26,198 bases of DNA. It comes from Providencia sneebia DSM 19967. Lineage in GTDB: Bacteria; Pseudomonadota; Gammaproteobacteria; Enterobacterales; Enterobacteriaceae. Below the pieces are notes generated by a model. That model ran no database searches. It was given only the letters and a program-made list of their open reading frames with translations, and had not been told where the DNA came from. Location of the stretch: the NCBI RefSeq assembly GCF_000314895.2, contig NZ_CM001773.1:413729-439926 (forward strand). Direction: 5' to 3'. Of this stretch, positions 7,676 to 17,515 are shown one piece after another; positions within the stretch are counted from its first letter, which is position 1; each line of letters begins with the position of its first letter. A program made the translations under genes and the position numbers.

Positions 7676-10600
7676 TTACACCTTTTCCACATTAACAAGG
7701 AATGCTTTAAATTCCGGTGTTTGTGTGTTGGCATCACCAACATAGGGTGTCAACGTGTTCGCAATAAAGCCTTTCACAGCTAAACCTTCAAAGCCCCAGT
7801 GGATTGGAATACCAATGGTATCAATATCTTTACCATTGACTTTCAACGTATGAATACGTTTCGTCACCACAGCTTTTGCTTTGATATAGCCACGTTTAGA
7901 ACTTACTTTCACCGTATCACCTTGCTTAATCCCTTTTTCTTTCGCCAAGCGATCACCAATTTCAATAAATTGCTGTGGCTGAATAATGGCATTGAGCAAT
8001 GCATGTTTTGTCCAATAATGGAAATGCTCTGTTAAACGGTAAGTTGTACCAACATATGGGAACTCCGTTGCTTTACCCATTTGTGCCCAGTCATCTTTAA
8101 AGACACGAGCCGCAGGGTTAGAAACGACGTTCGGATGTAATGGGTTGGTATCAAGTGGCGTTTCAATCGGTTCATAATGTTCAGGGAACGGGCCTTCTGC
8201 CATTTTATCCAATGCAAACAGACGCCCCATACCTTCAGGCTGCATGATAAATGGATTAACACCACTTCCCGGAGGTGCATTGCTGTAATCTGGTACATCC
8301 ATACCAATCCACTTATTGCCATCCCACTCAAGGATTTGGCGATGTGGATCCCAAGGTTTACCCATTGGGTCAGCTGATGCGCGGTTATAAATTACACGAC
8401 GGTTCAGTGGCCATGCCCAAGCCCAGCCTAATGTATTTCCCAGACCTGTTGGGTCAGCGTTATCACGGCGAGCCATCTGGTTACCTTGTGGCGTCCAGCT
8501 ACCAGCAAAGATCCAGCATCCGCTTGATGTTGTACCGTCATCACGCAATTGCGCAAATGAGCTCAATAGCTCACCTTTCTTCACAATAACGTTGCCGTCA
8601 GTATCTTTCAGATCAACCAGCGCATAACCATTATTTTCTTTGGCGACTTCTTCAGGTGTTGGATTATCACGATCGAAGTAATTCCAAGTCATGTTCAGCA
8701 CAGGTTCAGGCGTTGCACCACCTTCTGTCTCATAAAGCTTACGAATACGATGATAAATACCCGACAGAATTTCACCATCACTGATAGCTTCACCTGGGGC
8801 ATCCGCACCTTTCCAGTGCCATTGTAGCCAACGAGCAGAGTTAACAATCGAACCATTTTCTTCAGCAAAACAGCAAGAAGGTAAACGGAAAACCGTTGTT
8901 TGAATGGTCGATGGGTCGACATCATTCATTTCACCATGATTTTGCCAGAAGTTAGATGTTTCCGTATTCAGTGGGTCAATCGTTACCAAGAATTTCAGCT
9001 TGGAAAGTGATTTAATCACTTTATTTTTATTCGGGAATGAAGCTAATGGGTTAAAGCCTTGGCAAATGTAGCCATTCACTTCACCTTTATCCATCATCTC
9101 GAAATAACGTAACACATCATAGACCTGATCCCATTTAGGCAACCAGTCAAAGCCCCAATCGTTTTCTCTTTGTGCTTTATCACCATAAAATGTTTTCATC
9201 ATACTGACGAAAAATTTCGGGTAATTACCCCAATAGTTTACCTGACCCGGTAAGGTCATTTTTGGTGTATTGGCTGCCAAATAAGTTTCAAGCGTTGTTT
9301 GTTTCTCAGATGGCAAAGTCATGTAACCCGGCAGACTTTGAGATAACAGACCTAAGTCAGTTAACCCTTGAATGTTCGAGTGACCGCGTAGTGCGTTAAC
9401 ACCACCACCAAGCATACCCATATTACCAAGCAGTAATTGGATCATTGCCATGGTACGAATATTTTGCGCACCAATGGTATGTTGTGTCCAACCAAGTGCA
9501 TACAAGAATGATGTTGTTTTATCTTTCGCGCTTGTTTCCGCTAAGTATTCACAAACTTTGAGGAAATCCTCAATTGGCGTACCACAAATATTTGTTACGA
9601 CTTCAGGCGTATAACGGCTAACGTGCTCTTTCAGTAGATTTAATACACAACGTGGATGGGTCAGAGTTGGGTCACGCAATGCGAAACCATTCTCATCCAT
9701 TTCATAATTCCAAGTCGTTTTATCATACTGACGTTTTTCAGCGTCATAACCTGTAAACAAGCCATCTTCAAAGCCATAATCTTCGCGAACAATGAGGCTC
9801 GCATTGGTATAAGCTTCGACATATTCTTGTTGGATTTTTTTGTTATCTAATAAATATTTGATAACACCAGATAAGAAAGCGATATCAGTACCAGAACGGA
9901 TAGGCGTGTAGAAATCCGCCACAGCCGCTGTACGGGTAAAGCGTGGATCAATAACAATTAATTTCGCGTTATTATGAATTTTAGCTTCCATCGCCCAGCG
10001 GAACCCAACTGGATGCGCTTCAGCCGCATTTCCACCCATAACAACAAGCAGGTTGGCATTTTTAATATCAACCCAGTGGTTGGTCATCGCACCGCGACCA
10101 AATGTTGGAGCAAGACTTGCTACCGTTGGTCCGTGTCAGACACGCGCTTGGTTATCCACGGCAAGCATGCCGAGGGAACGACTAAATTTTTGTGAAACAA
10201 AACCTGTTTCATTACTCGCAGCAGATGCACAAAGCATCCCGGTTGTTAACCAGCGATTAACCGTTACACCATCTTGATTTTCTTTTATAAAATTGGCATC
10301 GCGGTCTTCTTTCATCAACTTGGCAATGCGGTCAAAAGCCTCATTCCAAGAGATGCGTTTCCATTCATTCGTGCCTGGTTCGCGAACTTCTGGGTATTTC
10401 AGTCGACTTTCACTGTGGATAAAGTCAATCAGTCCAGCACCTTTAGGGCAAAGGGCACCTCGGTTTACCGGATGATCCGGGTCACCTTCGATATGAAAAA
10501 TACTTTCTTTAGCATTTTTTGCGCCGTCACCTAGGCTGTACATTAACAGTCCACAGCCGACAGAACAGTATGTGCAGGTATTACGGGTCTCTTTCGCACG

Positions 10601-10723
10601 CAGTAATTTATACTGACGAGTCGATGCTAATGCAGTTGCAGGTGCAAAACCCAAAGCTGCTGCCGTTGTACCCGCCATACCGCCAGCGCAGATCTTAAAG
10701 AACTGCCTTCTGCTGACTTGCAT
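7676..10723 (-). CDS. fdoG: Formate dehydrogenase-O, molybdenum selenoprotein (alpha) subunit, UGA read as selenocysteine
   Basis: Catalytic subunit oxidising formate to CO2 in the periplasm, with bis-MGD molybdenum cofactor, one [4Fe-4S] cluster and selenocysteine. The frame is interrupted by one TGA (10136-10138) at codon 196, in the context QARV-Sec-HGPTVASLAP, exactly where E. coli FdnG/FdoG have Sec; the whole reading is 1015 residues against 1016. The N-terminus is a twin-arginine signal (SRRQFFK, hydrophobic core, ATALA near residue 33). Cluster cysteines are Cys50, Cys53, Cys57 and Cys92. ATG 10723 has GAGGAGATC upstream. This is not a pseudogene; automatic callers would split it into 10136-10723 and 7676-10087. 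It is divergent from fdhD, whose product is needed for its activation. Confidence 0.96.
10096..10138 (-). promoter_or_regulatory. SECIS element of fdoG
   Basis: Starting at the UGA codon, the mRNA has GACCAA (10127-10132) able to pair with TTGGTC (10096-10101), and an inner hairpin AGCAAG/CTTGCT (about 10109-10121) whose apical part carries the GU needed by SelB in the family. Position and sequence closely follow the E. coli fdn/fdo/fdhF SECIS hairpins. Use requires selA, selB, selC and selD elsewhere in the genome. Confidence 0.8.
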
Positions 10724-10908
10724 GGGGATCTCCTCATTTACATTGCTCGTATTTACCTACTTAAATACTTAGAAAATAATATTCAGGTAAATTATTCTTA
10801 TTAAGGTATTCCTAATTGAACTCAGGCTGATGGCCCGAAATGGTGTAAACTATTTTTTTACCCATAACCTATATATATTATGTATCATTGGGAGTAGGAA
10901 TTCATCTA
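10724..10908. promoter_or_regulatory. Divergent fdoG/fdhD control region
   Basis: 185 AT-rich bases. For fdoG (minus), TTAATA with a 17-base gap to TATTAT is a moderate promoter match about 65 bases upstream of the start. For fdhD (plus), TATATT at 10874-10879 is a possible -10 without a good -35. No FNR or NarL site stood out by eye. Confidence 0.4.
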
Positions 10909-11739
10909 ATGTATGAAACAAATAACACGAATCAAACAAAATTAAGCAAAACAATTGGGGTAAATCACACAATAGTGCAACAAAAATCCGACCTAAATCA
11001 CTCAATAAATGATTGGGTTGCACAAGAAATACCTGTTGCACTGGTCTATAACGGAATATCACATGTTGTCATGATGGCAACACCAAAAGATTTAGAAGAT
11101 TTCGCCATTGGTTTTTCACTATCAGAAGGGATCATTCAATCCAGCCAAGAAATTCGTGGAATTGAGGTTGTCGAAGGGTGCAATAACGGCATTGAAATCC
11201 AAATTGAATTATCTAGCCGCCGCTTTATGGGATTAAAAGAGCGTCGGAGAAATCTTGCAGGACGTACCGGCTGCGGTATTTGTGGTACAGAACAAATTGA
11301 TGAAATATTCAAGCCGATTACACCACTCCCATTAACCCAAACATTCTCACTATCTCACCTTGATCATGCTTTAAACGAGCTAAAAAAAGTACAAGAAATT
11401 GGGGCATTAACGGGCTGTACACATGCTGCGGCATGGATCTCACCAGAAGGACAATTAGTGGGTGGATGCGAGGATGTTGGTCGACATGTTGCCCTTGATA
11501 AATTATTAGGGATGAAACACCGTTTTGGCTGGCAGCAAGGTGCTGTGCTTGTTTCTAGTCGTGCCAGCTATGAGATGGTACAAAAAGCCGCAACTTGTGG
11601 CGCTGAAATTTTGTTTGCCGTATCCGCTGCAACTTCTCTTGCCATTGAAGTTGCCGAAAGAGCCAATTTGACGCTTGTCGGTTTTTGTCGCCAAGGAAAA
11701 GCAACAATATTTACACACCCAAGCCGCCTGAAAGATTAA
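10909..11739 (+). CDS. fdhD: Formate dehydrogenase accessory sulfurtransferase FdhD
   Basis: Transfers sulfur from the cysteine desulfurase IscS to the molybdenum cofactor of formate dehydrogenases, which is essential for their activity; cytoplasmic. 276 residues from ATG 10909 (E. coli 277). An in-frame TTG at 10888 would add seven residues but it overlaps the GGAG/AGGA ribosome-site region, so I reject it. The catalytic CxxC is Cys122-Gly-Ile-Cys125 in GRTGCGICG. Other family blocks are [17 protein letters not shown] (~40-56), [12 protein letters not shown] (~108-119), [25 protein letters not shown] and the near-C-terminal [12 protein letters not shown]. It lies back to back with fdoGHI, the same arrangement as in E. 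coli. Confidence 0.97.
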   Translation: MYETNNTNQTKLSKTIGVNHTIVQQKSDLNHSINDWVAQEIPVALVYNGISHVVMMATPKDLEDFAIGFSLSEGIIQSSQEIRGIEVVEGCNNGIEIQIELSSRRFMGLKERRRNLAGRTGCGICGTEQIDEIFKPITPLPLTQTFSLSHLDHALNELKKVQEIGALTGCTHAAAWISPEGQLVGGCEDVGRHVALDKLLGMKHRFGWQQGAVLVSSRASYEMVQKAATCGAEILFAVSAATSLAIEVAERANLTLVGFCRQGKATIFTHPSRLKD

Positions 11740-11747
11740 AGCGGCTT
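11721..11747 (+). terminator. Weak hairpin overlapping the fdhD stop
   Basis: AAGCCGC (11721-11727) and GCGGCTT (11741-11747) pair across the fdhD stop codon. There is no T tract after it, so intrinsic termination is doubtful. Confidence 0.3.
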
Positions 11748-11845
11748 TGGTGAGTATATGTAGCACTATTCCTAGATTTTTTAATATTTTTAAAGCAGGA
11801 TAGCTTCTAATCGTTTTGTAATTCCTTAAACTTCAATTGGTGTAA

Positions 11846-12706
11846 TTACTCACTATTTGTATCCTTGTCACTAAGAGTATCTGGATTTTTTAGTGATTTT
11901 TTATCAGCAGAAGCTAAACGGCGTTCTACCTTTTTTACATCTTCTGCTGGTGGTAATTGTTCTGGATGTATACCTCTACTTAATAAAGTTTGGCGCACTG
12001 CATCGTTATTGATGACATGTTCGTTAGAGATTTGTGGTTCAATCGTCATTTGTTGCATACGAGCATTATGAATAGTGATCTCAGTTGCAAAGTCTTTAGC
12101 TTTTAAAACTATGGTTGGAGCAAAATCAGCTAGTGGGCGATTATCAGGTACTTGCCATTGAGCTTTCATTGCTTGCGTGCTCTTACCAAACAGAGCAGCA
12201 TCACCTTTACTACGGATCAAAGCAAAGTTCTGGTTACCACCAGTTTGTTCAAAAATAAGATTGGAAAGTTCTTTTTCTGTTACTGAGAGTTTTTGTCTTG
12301 CCAGTACACGCTCAGCTTCTAGTAAACGTTGTTCTATTAATTCTGCTTTACGAGTTTGCATAGCAAAATAGGTTTGAGCAAAGGCAATTTCTTGCTTTCG
12401 AGAGTCCCCATTTTGGGCAATCAAATAACAGGCATATCGTGTAAGCATAACATCATCAATTTCACGTTGACTGCCAGAACCTAACTCAACCATTTTCCCG
12501 ACGTCAGCAAAATGGTCGACAATAGTATGACCACTGATTTCACAAGCTGTTTTTGCTTTTGATATTACACTGACAAAGTTATCCCATTTACCATAACCCA
12601 GTAAATGTTGCAGATCTCGAGCAAGCCAATATTCAACATTATTTTCTGTTTGCTGAGCATGACCTTCAAAGGTAGCTGTAAGAATTTGAATCTGTGGTTG
12701 TTCCAT
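11846..12706 (-). CDS. dinD: DinD-like DNA-damage-inducible protein D family
   Basis: 286 residues. The N-terminal half has the Bro-N-like WLARDLQHLLGYGKWDNF (~27-44) and the DinD-specific stretches KAKTACEISGHTIVDHF and RYACYLIAQNGDSRKQEIAFAQTYFAMQTR (~90-119), both matching E. coli DinD (274). The middle (~115-150) is rich in Glu, Leu and Lys, probably a helix or coiled coil; the tail (from ~265) is Lys/Asp/Ser-rich. E. coli DinD inhibits RecA strand exchange by disassembling RecA filaments; a similar role is inference here. The ATG has AAGGAA upstream. I see no LexA box (CTG-N10-CAG) in the 217 bases before it, so SOS control is unsupported. It stands alone between fdhD (convergent) and mnmE, and looks like an inserted accessory gene, though without visible mobile-element ends. 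Confidence 0.85.
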   Translation of the reverse strand: MEQPQIQILTATFEGHAQQTENNVEYWLARDLQHLLGYGKWDNFVSVISKAKTACEISGHTIVDHFADVGKMVELGSGSQREIDDVMLTRYACYLIAQNGDSRKQEIAFAQTYFAMQTRKAELIEQRLLEAERVLARQKLSVTEKELSNLIFEQTGGNQNFALIRSKGDAALFGKSTQAMKAQWQVPDNRPLADFAPTIVLKAKDFATEITIHNARMQQMTIEPQISNEHVINNDAVRQTLLSRGIHPEQLPPAEDVKKVERRLASADKKSLKNPDTLSDKDTNSE

Positions 12707-12923
12707 TTAAATATTCCTTATTTTTAGTAGCTTAAATAACCCCGCCTGACTAAACAATGATTCCTTTCATCTTTTCTGATGAAGCACCAAACACTCTTAT
12801 CAAAATCTCATTTCTATATCTCAGTTTTATGTTTTTTCTCATTTTATGTTCGATAATTTATCTGCTGAGAAAAAATATCCCAAAGAAGAAGCACGGAAAA
12901 TAATATTGCTTTAATTTAGTTTA

Positions 12924-14288
12924 CTACTTCCCAATACAGAAACTTGAGAAGATTCGGCCTAATAAATCGTCAGAAGTGAACTCGCCTGTAATTTCGCTCA
13001 ACTCTTGCTGCGCAAGGCGTAATTCTTCGGCTAACAACTCACCGGAGCGTGCTACCACAAGTTGCTCATGACCTCTGGCCAAATGTGTTGCCGCAGCATC
13101 TAATGCTTGTAAATGGCGACGACGAGCTAAAAATCCACCTTCCATATTACTATTGAAGCCCATGGTTTCTTTGAGATGATCGCGCAGCAAATCTATCCCT
13201 TTTTCTTCACGGGCAGAAAGGCGAATGAGTGGATAACGTTCATTTTCAATAAATTCAATTTGCTCACCCGTTTTATCTGCTTTATTGCGAATAACAGTAA
13301 GTGGCAAGCTTTCTGGTAAACGAGCCATAAATTCCGGCCAAATATCTTGTGGTTCGGTCGCATCTGTTGTGGTGCTATCCAACATAAATAACACACGGTC
13401 GGCCTGTTCTATCTCTTTCCACGCACGCTCAATACCAATTCGCTCTACTTCATCACTCGCTTCACGCAAACCCGCAGTATCAATAATATGCAATGGCATT
13501 CCATCAATATGAATATGTTCGCGCAAAACATCGCGTGTTGTACCCGCAATATCGGTCACAATTGCCGCTTCACGACCCGCTAATGCATTAAGTAAACTTG
13601 ATTTACCCGCATTCGGTCGACCCGCAATAACCACTTTCATCCCTTCACGCAATAAACTACCTTGGTGAGCTTGTGAGCGAACTTGTGCTAAATCAGCAAT
13701 GACTTCATCCAGTTTAGCTTCAATTTTGCCATCAGAGAGAAAATCAATCTCCTCATCAGGAAAATCAATTGCCGCTTCAACATAAATACGCAATGTGGTT
13801 AGCGCTTCTACCATTTGATGAATTTGTGAAGAAAAGGCACCTTGCAATGAGTTCATAGCTGAACGAGCTGCCTGTTCAGAACTTGCATCAATCAGATCCG
13901 CAATCGCCTCAGCTTGGGCAAGGTCGAGTTTATCATTTAAAAATGCGCGTTCAGAAAATTCGCCCGGATTAGCAATACGAATGCCTTCAATTGTCAAAAT
14001 ACGTCTTAGCAATAAATCAAGAATGACAGGACCACCATGACCTTGTAGCTCTAAGACATCCTCACCCGTAAATGAATTTGGCCCCGGGAAAAAAATGGCG
14101 ATTCCCTGATCAAGGACAGTGCCATCTACATCACGAAAAGGTAAATAATCTGCATAACGCGCTTTTGGTAATTTACCCAGTACTGTTTCAGCGACAAGGG
14201 CTGCTTTGGCGCCGGATACTCGCAAAATACCAACACCACCACGACCTGGAGGTGTTGCCTGTGCAACAATCGTATCGTTGGTTTGCAT
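12924..14288 (-). CDS. mnmE: tRNA modification GTPase MnmE
   Basis: With MnmG, installs the carboxymethylaminomethyl group on wobble U34 of tRNAs using methylene-THF, FAD and GTP. 454 residues, same as E. coli. N-terminal tetrahydrofolate-binding domain (1-~118), helical domain, then an inserted G domain: G1 GRPNAGKS at 223-230, TTRD at 250-253, DTAG at 270-273, NKAD near 337. It ends in the essential motif with Cys451 (FCIGK). ATG 14288 has only a weak AGAG site. It lies downstream of yidC on the same strand, but a GC-rich terminator between them suggests partly independent expression. Confidence 0.97.
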   Translation of the reverse strand: MQTNDTIVAQATPPGRGGVGILRVSGAKAALVAETVLGKLPKARYADYLPFRDVDGTVLDQGIAIFFPGPNSFTGEDVLELQGHGGPVILDLLLRRILTIEGIRIANPGEFSERAFLNDKLDLAQAEAIADLIDASSEQAARSAMNSLQGAFSSQIHQMVEALTTLRIYVEAAIDFPDEEIDFLSDGKIEAKLDEVIADLAQVRSQAHQGSLLREGMKVVIAGRPNAGKSSLLNALAGREAAIVTDIAGTTRDVLREHIHIDGMPLHIIDTAGLREASDEVERIGIERAWKEIEQADRVLFMLDSTTTDATEPQDIWPEFMARLPESLPLTVIRNKADKTGEQIEFIENERYPLIRLSAREEKGIDLLRDHLKETMGFNSNMEGGFLARRRHLQALDAAATHLARGHEQLVVARSGELLAEELRLAQQELSEITGEFTSDDLLGRIFSSFCIGK

Positions 14289-14320
14289 GATGTTTCTCTA
14301 TCATTCCTATCAAAAATTAA

Positions 14321-14340
14321 GGCGGCCCATATTGGCCGCC
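14321..14340 (-). terminator. Terminator between yidC and mnmE
   Basis: GGCGGCC (14321-14327) pairs with GGCCGCC (14334-14340) over a six-base loop; on the minus strand TTAATTTTTG follows. It would end yidC transcripts about 50 bases past the yidC stop. A second weaker dyad (TTTAAGTG/CACTTAAA, 14354-14361 and 14373-14380) lies just before it. Confidence 0.7.
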
Positions 14341-14387
14341 CTGATACTATATCTTTAAGTGGTGATTAAGCTCACTTAAAAATCACA

Positions 14388-16055
14388 CTATTTCTTTTCT
14401 TTTTTGTCTTTCTTATCTGCGCGACTATGAAGACCACGTTTTTCCAAACCACGATAAATAATCTGTTGTTGGATAATGGTCACTAAGTTACTCACGATAT
14501 AGTAAAGAACCAGACCTGATGGGAACCACAGGAAGAAGATAGTAAACACGACTGGCATGTAAGTCATGATCTTCTGCTGCATAGGGTCAGTCACAGCTGT
14601 TGGTGACATCTTCTGAATAACAAACATCGTTACACCCATTAATACAGGTAAGATGTAGTACGGATCTTGTGCTGACAAGTCCTGAATCCAACCAAAGAAT
14701 GGGGCATGACGAAGTTCAACAGAACCCATCAACATATAATAAAGGGCAAGGAAGATTGGCATTTGAATTAGCAGAGGTAAACAACCACCTAATGGGTTTA
14801 CTTTTTCTGCTTTATACATCGCCATCATTTCTTGGCTCATGCGTTGTTTATCATCACCAATACGCTCACGCATAGCAGCCAATTTAGGTTGCAATAAGCG
14901 CATTTTCGCCATTGATGTGTATTGCGCTTTTGTCAATGGATACATGATACCACGGACGATAAAGGTAATAACGATGATAGCAACACCCCAGTTACCGACA
15001 AAACCGTGAATGAATTTCAACAGTTTGAACAGTGGCTGAGAGATAAACCATAACCAACCATAATCAACAGTTAAGTCTAAGTGCGGTGCAACTTCTGCCA
15101 TTTCTGACTGAATTTCTGGACCAATCCATAATGTTGATGAATAAGTTCCAGCACCATTAGCTGCGATCATCATTGGTTCACTCTTATAACCAATAATCGC
15201 CGACTTTTTGTCTAGGTCAATTGTGTAGAATGTGCTTTTCTCAGTGCTCGCTGGAACCCAAGCAGTTGCAAAATATTGCTGAAGCATTGCAACCCAACCA
15301 CCTTTAGTGGCGATACTCAGGTTTTTATCTTCAATATCACCAAAACTATATTTTTTATAGTTGGTTTCATCGGAAGAATATGCCGCACCGCGATAGGTAT
15401 GTAATGCAAAATTACTGCTACCTGTATCACGCTCTTTTGGTAACTGAATTGTTTGTTTCAATTGCCCAAAGAAGGCGAGATTTAATGATTGTGCTGTTGG
15501 GTTTTGAATGTTGTATTCAACATCAACAGTATAATGACCGCGTTTTAAGATGTAGGTTTTTTGATAAACCACACCATCTTTATCGGTAAACGTCATTGGA
15601 ACACGCAGCTCATTTTGGCCGTCTTGCAATGTAAAACTTGCAGAGTCCGTAGCATAAACAGGACGTACGCCATTGTTATTTGCAGGGTTATCTGGGCCGT
15701 GTTGGCCAATCAGACCACTTTGAGCCTGATAGAGAAAACCGGGTGTTGTTTCCAATAAACGGAAAGGATCTGGTGAATTAAGGGTCGCAGGATAGGCTAA
15801 TAAATCAGCCTCATCGATATCACCACCACGGGTATTGATGCGTAAATCTAACACATCAGTTTTTACTGTGATCAGCTTACCTTGCCCACTGTTAGTATTA
15901 GTAACAGATTGGGAATCACTGCTTGGCATATCAGTTTGTTGCGTAGTTTGGGCAGTTTGTACATCCTGAGGAGCATTATCGCTTTCCCAGGCTTGCCATA
16001 CTAAGAACGAAACGAATAGCAAAGCGATGAGTAGAAGATTGCGTTGCGAATCCAT
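14388..16055 (-). CDS. yidC: Membrane protein insertase YidC
   Basis: Inserts and folds inner-membrane proteins, alone or with SecYEG. 555 residues (E. coli 548). N-terminal membrane segment (about 5-24, [22 protein letters not shown] without a cleavage site), a large periplasmic domain (~30-345), then the conserved insertase core with segments around 350-372, 415-440, 465-485 and 500-530, and a Lys-rich C-terminal tail (DKKDKKEKK) that contacts the ribosome in this family. ATG 16055 lies inside the yidD reading frame, so yidD and yidC overlap by 80 bases. Sits in the conserved rpmH-rnpA-yidD-yidC-mnmE order. Confidence 0.97.
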   Translation of the reverse strand: MDSQRNLLLIALLFVSFLVWQAWESDNAPQDVQTAQTTQQTDMPSSDSQSVTNTNSGQGKLITVKTDVLDLRINTRGGDIDEADLLAYPATLNSPDPFRLLETTPGFLYQAQSGLIGQHGPDNPANNNGVRPVYATDSASFTLQDGQNELRVPMTFTDKDGVVYQKTYILKRGHYTVDVEYNIQNPTAQSLNLAFFGQLKQTIQLPKERDTGSSNFALHTYRGAAYSSDETNYKKYSFGDIEDKNLSIATKGGWVAMLQQYFATAWVPASTEKSTFYTIDLDKKSAIIGYKSEPMMIAANGAGTYSSTLWIGPEIQSEMAEVAPHLDLTVDYGWLWFISQPLFKLLKFIHGFVGNWGVAIIVITFIVRGIMYPLTKAQYTSMAKMRLLQPKLAAMRERIGDDKQRMSQEMMAMYKAEKVNPLGGCLPLLIQMPIFLALYYMLMGSVELRHAPFFGWIQDLSAQDPYYILPVLMGVTMFVIQKMSPTAVTDPMQQKIMTYMPVVFTIFFLWFPSGLVLYYIVSNLVTIIQQQIIYRGLEKRGLHSRADKKDKKEKK

Positions 16056-16317
16056 CGTTATAATTCTCTATTATCATCGTTTTTTTAGGTGGAACAGGAT
16101 CGTCTCCACCAGCGTGTAAAGGGTGGCATTTTAATACGCGTTTCGCTGTTAACCAACTACCTTTTAACATTCCGAACCTGCGCAATGCCTCAATTCCATA
16201 ATTTGAGCAAGTCGGATTGAAACGGCAACGAGGCCCTAACAACGGGCTAATCGCTAATTGGTAACCTCTAATCAGCCCAATCAGGAGCTTTGAGCCAAGC
16301 GACTGTGTCGACGCCAT
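15976..16317 (-). CDS. yidD: Membrane protein insertion efficiency factor YidD, with extended C-terminus
   Basis: Small membrane-associated protein that assists YidC-dependent insertion. Residues 1-~78 match the family closely: an amphipathic N-terminus, [19 protein letters not shown] with three conserved cysteines region, [21 protein letters not shown] and DDPVPP. The E. coli protein ends shortly after this (85 residues); here the frame stays open to 113, and the last ~27 residues are encoded by DNA shared with the beginning of yidC in another frame. Its ATG lies 37 bases inside the end of rnpA, so three genes form an overlapping chain. The start is supported by family length at the N-terminus. 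Whether the tail is functional is unknown. Confidence 0.93.
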   Translation of the reverse strand: MASTQSLGSKLLIGLIRGYQLAISPLLGPRCRFNPTCSNYGIEALRRFGMLKGSWLTAKRVLKCHPLHAGGDDPVPPKKTMIIENYNDGFATQSSTHRFAIRFVLSMASLGKR

Positions 16318-16640
16318 AATTTACCCAACGCTTCTAGAATTTGTTGATTATTGAGATTAGTAACCCCTTTTCTTACCAGTACCACAAAGTCCATTGGTGG
16401 TAGCTCATGTTGATGCAAACGAAAATATTCACGGGCTAATCGTTTAATACGATTTCGCTCATGAGCTCGTTTAACATTTTTTTTAGCGATGGTAAGACCG
16501 ATGCGGGGATGCCCCAGCTCGTTTAGGCGACCAAGGATTGTTATCTCTGGGGAACTCGCCCTCTGCGGCTGCTTAAAGACATTATCGAAGTGCCTGGGAG
16601 TTAACAAACGTAACTCCCGGGTAAAAGCGAGCGTAACCAC
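16281..16640 (-). CDS. rnpA: Ribonuclease P protein component
   Basis: Protein subunit of RNase P, which removes 5' leaders of pre-tRNAs with the M1 RNA. 119 residues, as in E. coli. The RNR signature lies in [17 protein letters not shown] (~59-75), and [13 protein letters not shown] near the start is typical. The start is GTG (16638-16640), as in E. coli; no ATG in frame fits. It follows rpmH by 21 bases and overlaps yidD. Confidence 0.96.
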   Translation of the reverse strand: MVTLAFTRELRLLTPRHFDNVFKQPQRASSPEITILGRLNELGHPRIGLTIAKKNVKRAHERNRIKRLAREYFRLHQHELPPMDFVVLVRKGVTNLNNQQILEALGKLWRRHSRLAQSS

Positions 16641-16661
16641 GTGAATAGAGGGCTAGCTTTA

Positions 16662-16817
<156 letters not shown>

Positions 16818-16919
16818 CTAACTTTAAAATTTATTACTGATTCAGTAAACGCGTTGGCAACCAGTGAAAACTGATTTACACCTGTGCCTCTATCGCAACA
16901 ATGTATAGAAAGAGGCCGG

Positions 16920-16949
16920 ATTGTAATAAAACATAGGGGGTCACGTCAA
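16920..16949 (-). promoter_or_regulatory. Probable rpmH promoter
   Basis: Minus strand: TTGACG (16944-16949), 18-base spacer, TACAAT (16920-16925). Transcription would start near 16913, immediately at a leader hairpin formed by GCCTCT (16886-16891) and AGAGGC (16911-16916). Confidence 0.6.
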
Positions 16950-17204
16950 TGAAATGACGCAATCAAACCACTTTTATTTATAGCCTGGCTGACAGGTTTG
17001 CCGACATATGCTGTAACTACAGGAGAAAACAGGATTTTTATGGCTTCGCCAAATTGTTGACCAATTTGCTTATCATAAAAAGCAGTTTCTACACTGTATA
17101 CAGGGTGGAAGATTATACGGACTCCACCTCAAAGCGCAAGGATCATTGGCCGATCTGAAAATATTTTTTGATCCGAGTACCTATTTCTTCTATTTGTTCT
17201 AAAG

Positions 17205-17213
17205 TTATCCCCA
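17205..17213 (+). promoter_or_regulatory. Weak DnaA box
   Basis: TTATCCCCA, one mismatch to TTATCCACA, upstream of the candidate dnaA -10 element. Confidence 0.35.
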
Positions 17214-17291
17214 GTTTTGTTGAAAAATATCCCAGTTTAGTGATCAAGCTGTAAGACTCTCTTATAATAAGGACTGTTTTATCTTATTACC

Positions 17292-17300
17292 TGTGGATAA
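17292..17300 (-). promoter_or_regulatory. Consensus DnaA box upstream of dnaA
   Basis: TGTGGATAA on the plus strand is the exact reverse complement of TTATCCACA. It lies about 215 bases upstream of the dnaA start and just after TATAAT 17263-17268, where bound DnaA could repress transcription. Confidence 0.8.
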
Positions 17301-17313
17301 AAAGCACAAAAAC

Positions 17314-17322
17314 TGTGTAAAA
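17314..17322 (-). promoter_or_regulatory. Second, weaker DnaA box
   Basis: TGTGTAAAA is the reverse complement of TTTTACACA, which fits the relaxed consensus TTWTNCACA. It is 13 bases beyond the strong box and in the same orientation, so cooperative binding is possible. Confidence 0.5.
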
Positions 17323-17515
17323 GAATGGAGATCTCTTGTGAATTTTAAGGTATGATCTCCGGTCACATTTCTGATCAGAAGATCGGAAAAATACGATAAG
17401 TAAAATGGTCTTTTATGTCATGGCCTTGATCAACTTTCAAACTAATGGGTCAGCCAGAATAATTTACTTAGCCCGTACTTCTTTTTTTCATTGATCTTGT
17501 TTAGGGGAGTCCACC

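Noticed and set aside
7676..10723. fdoG as two genes or a nonsense-disrupted pseudogene
   Set aside because: The only stop is TGA at the conserved Sec196 position with a SECIS hairpin directly after it.
10888..10908. TTG 10888 as the fdhD start (also TTG 21129 for gyrB and the start at 3956 for oxc)
   Set aside because: In each case a downstream ATG has a proper ribosome site and matches the family N-terminus.
17094..17103. CTGTATACAG as a LexA (SOS) box
   Set aside because: The half-sites are separated by 4 bases instead of 10, and no SOS gene adjoins it.
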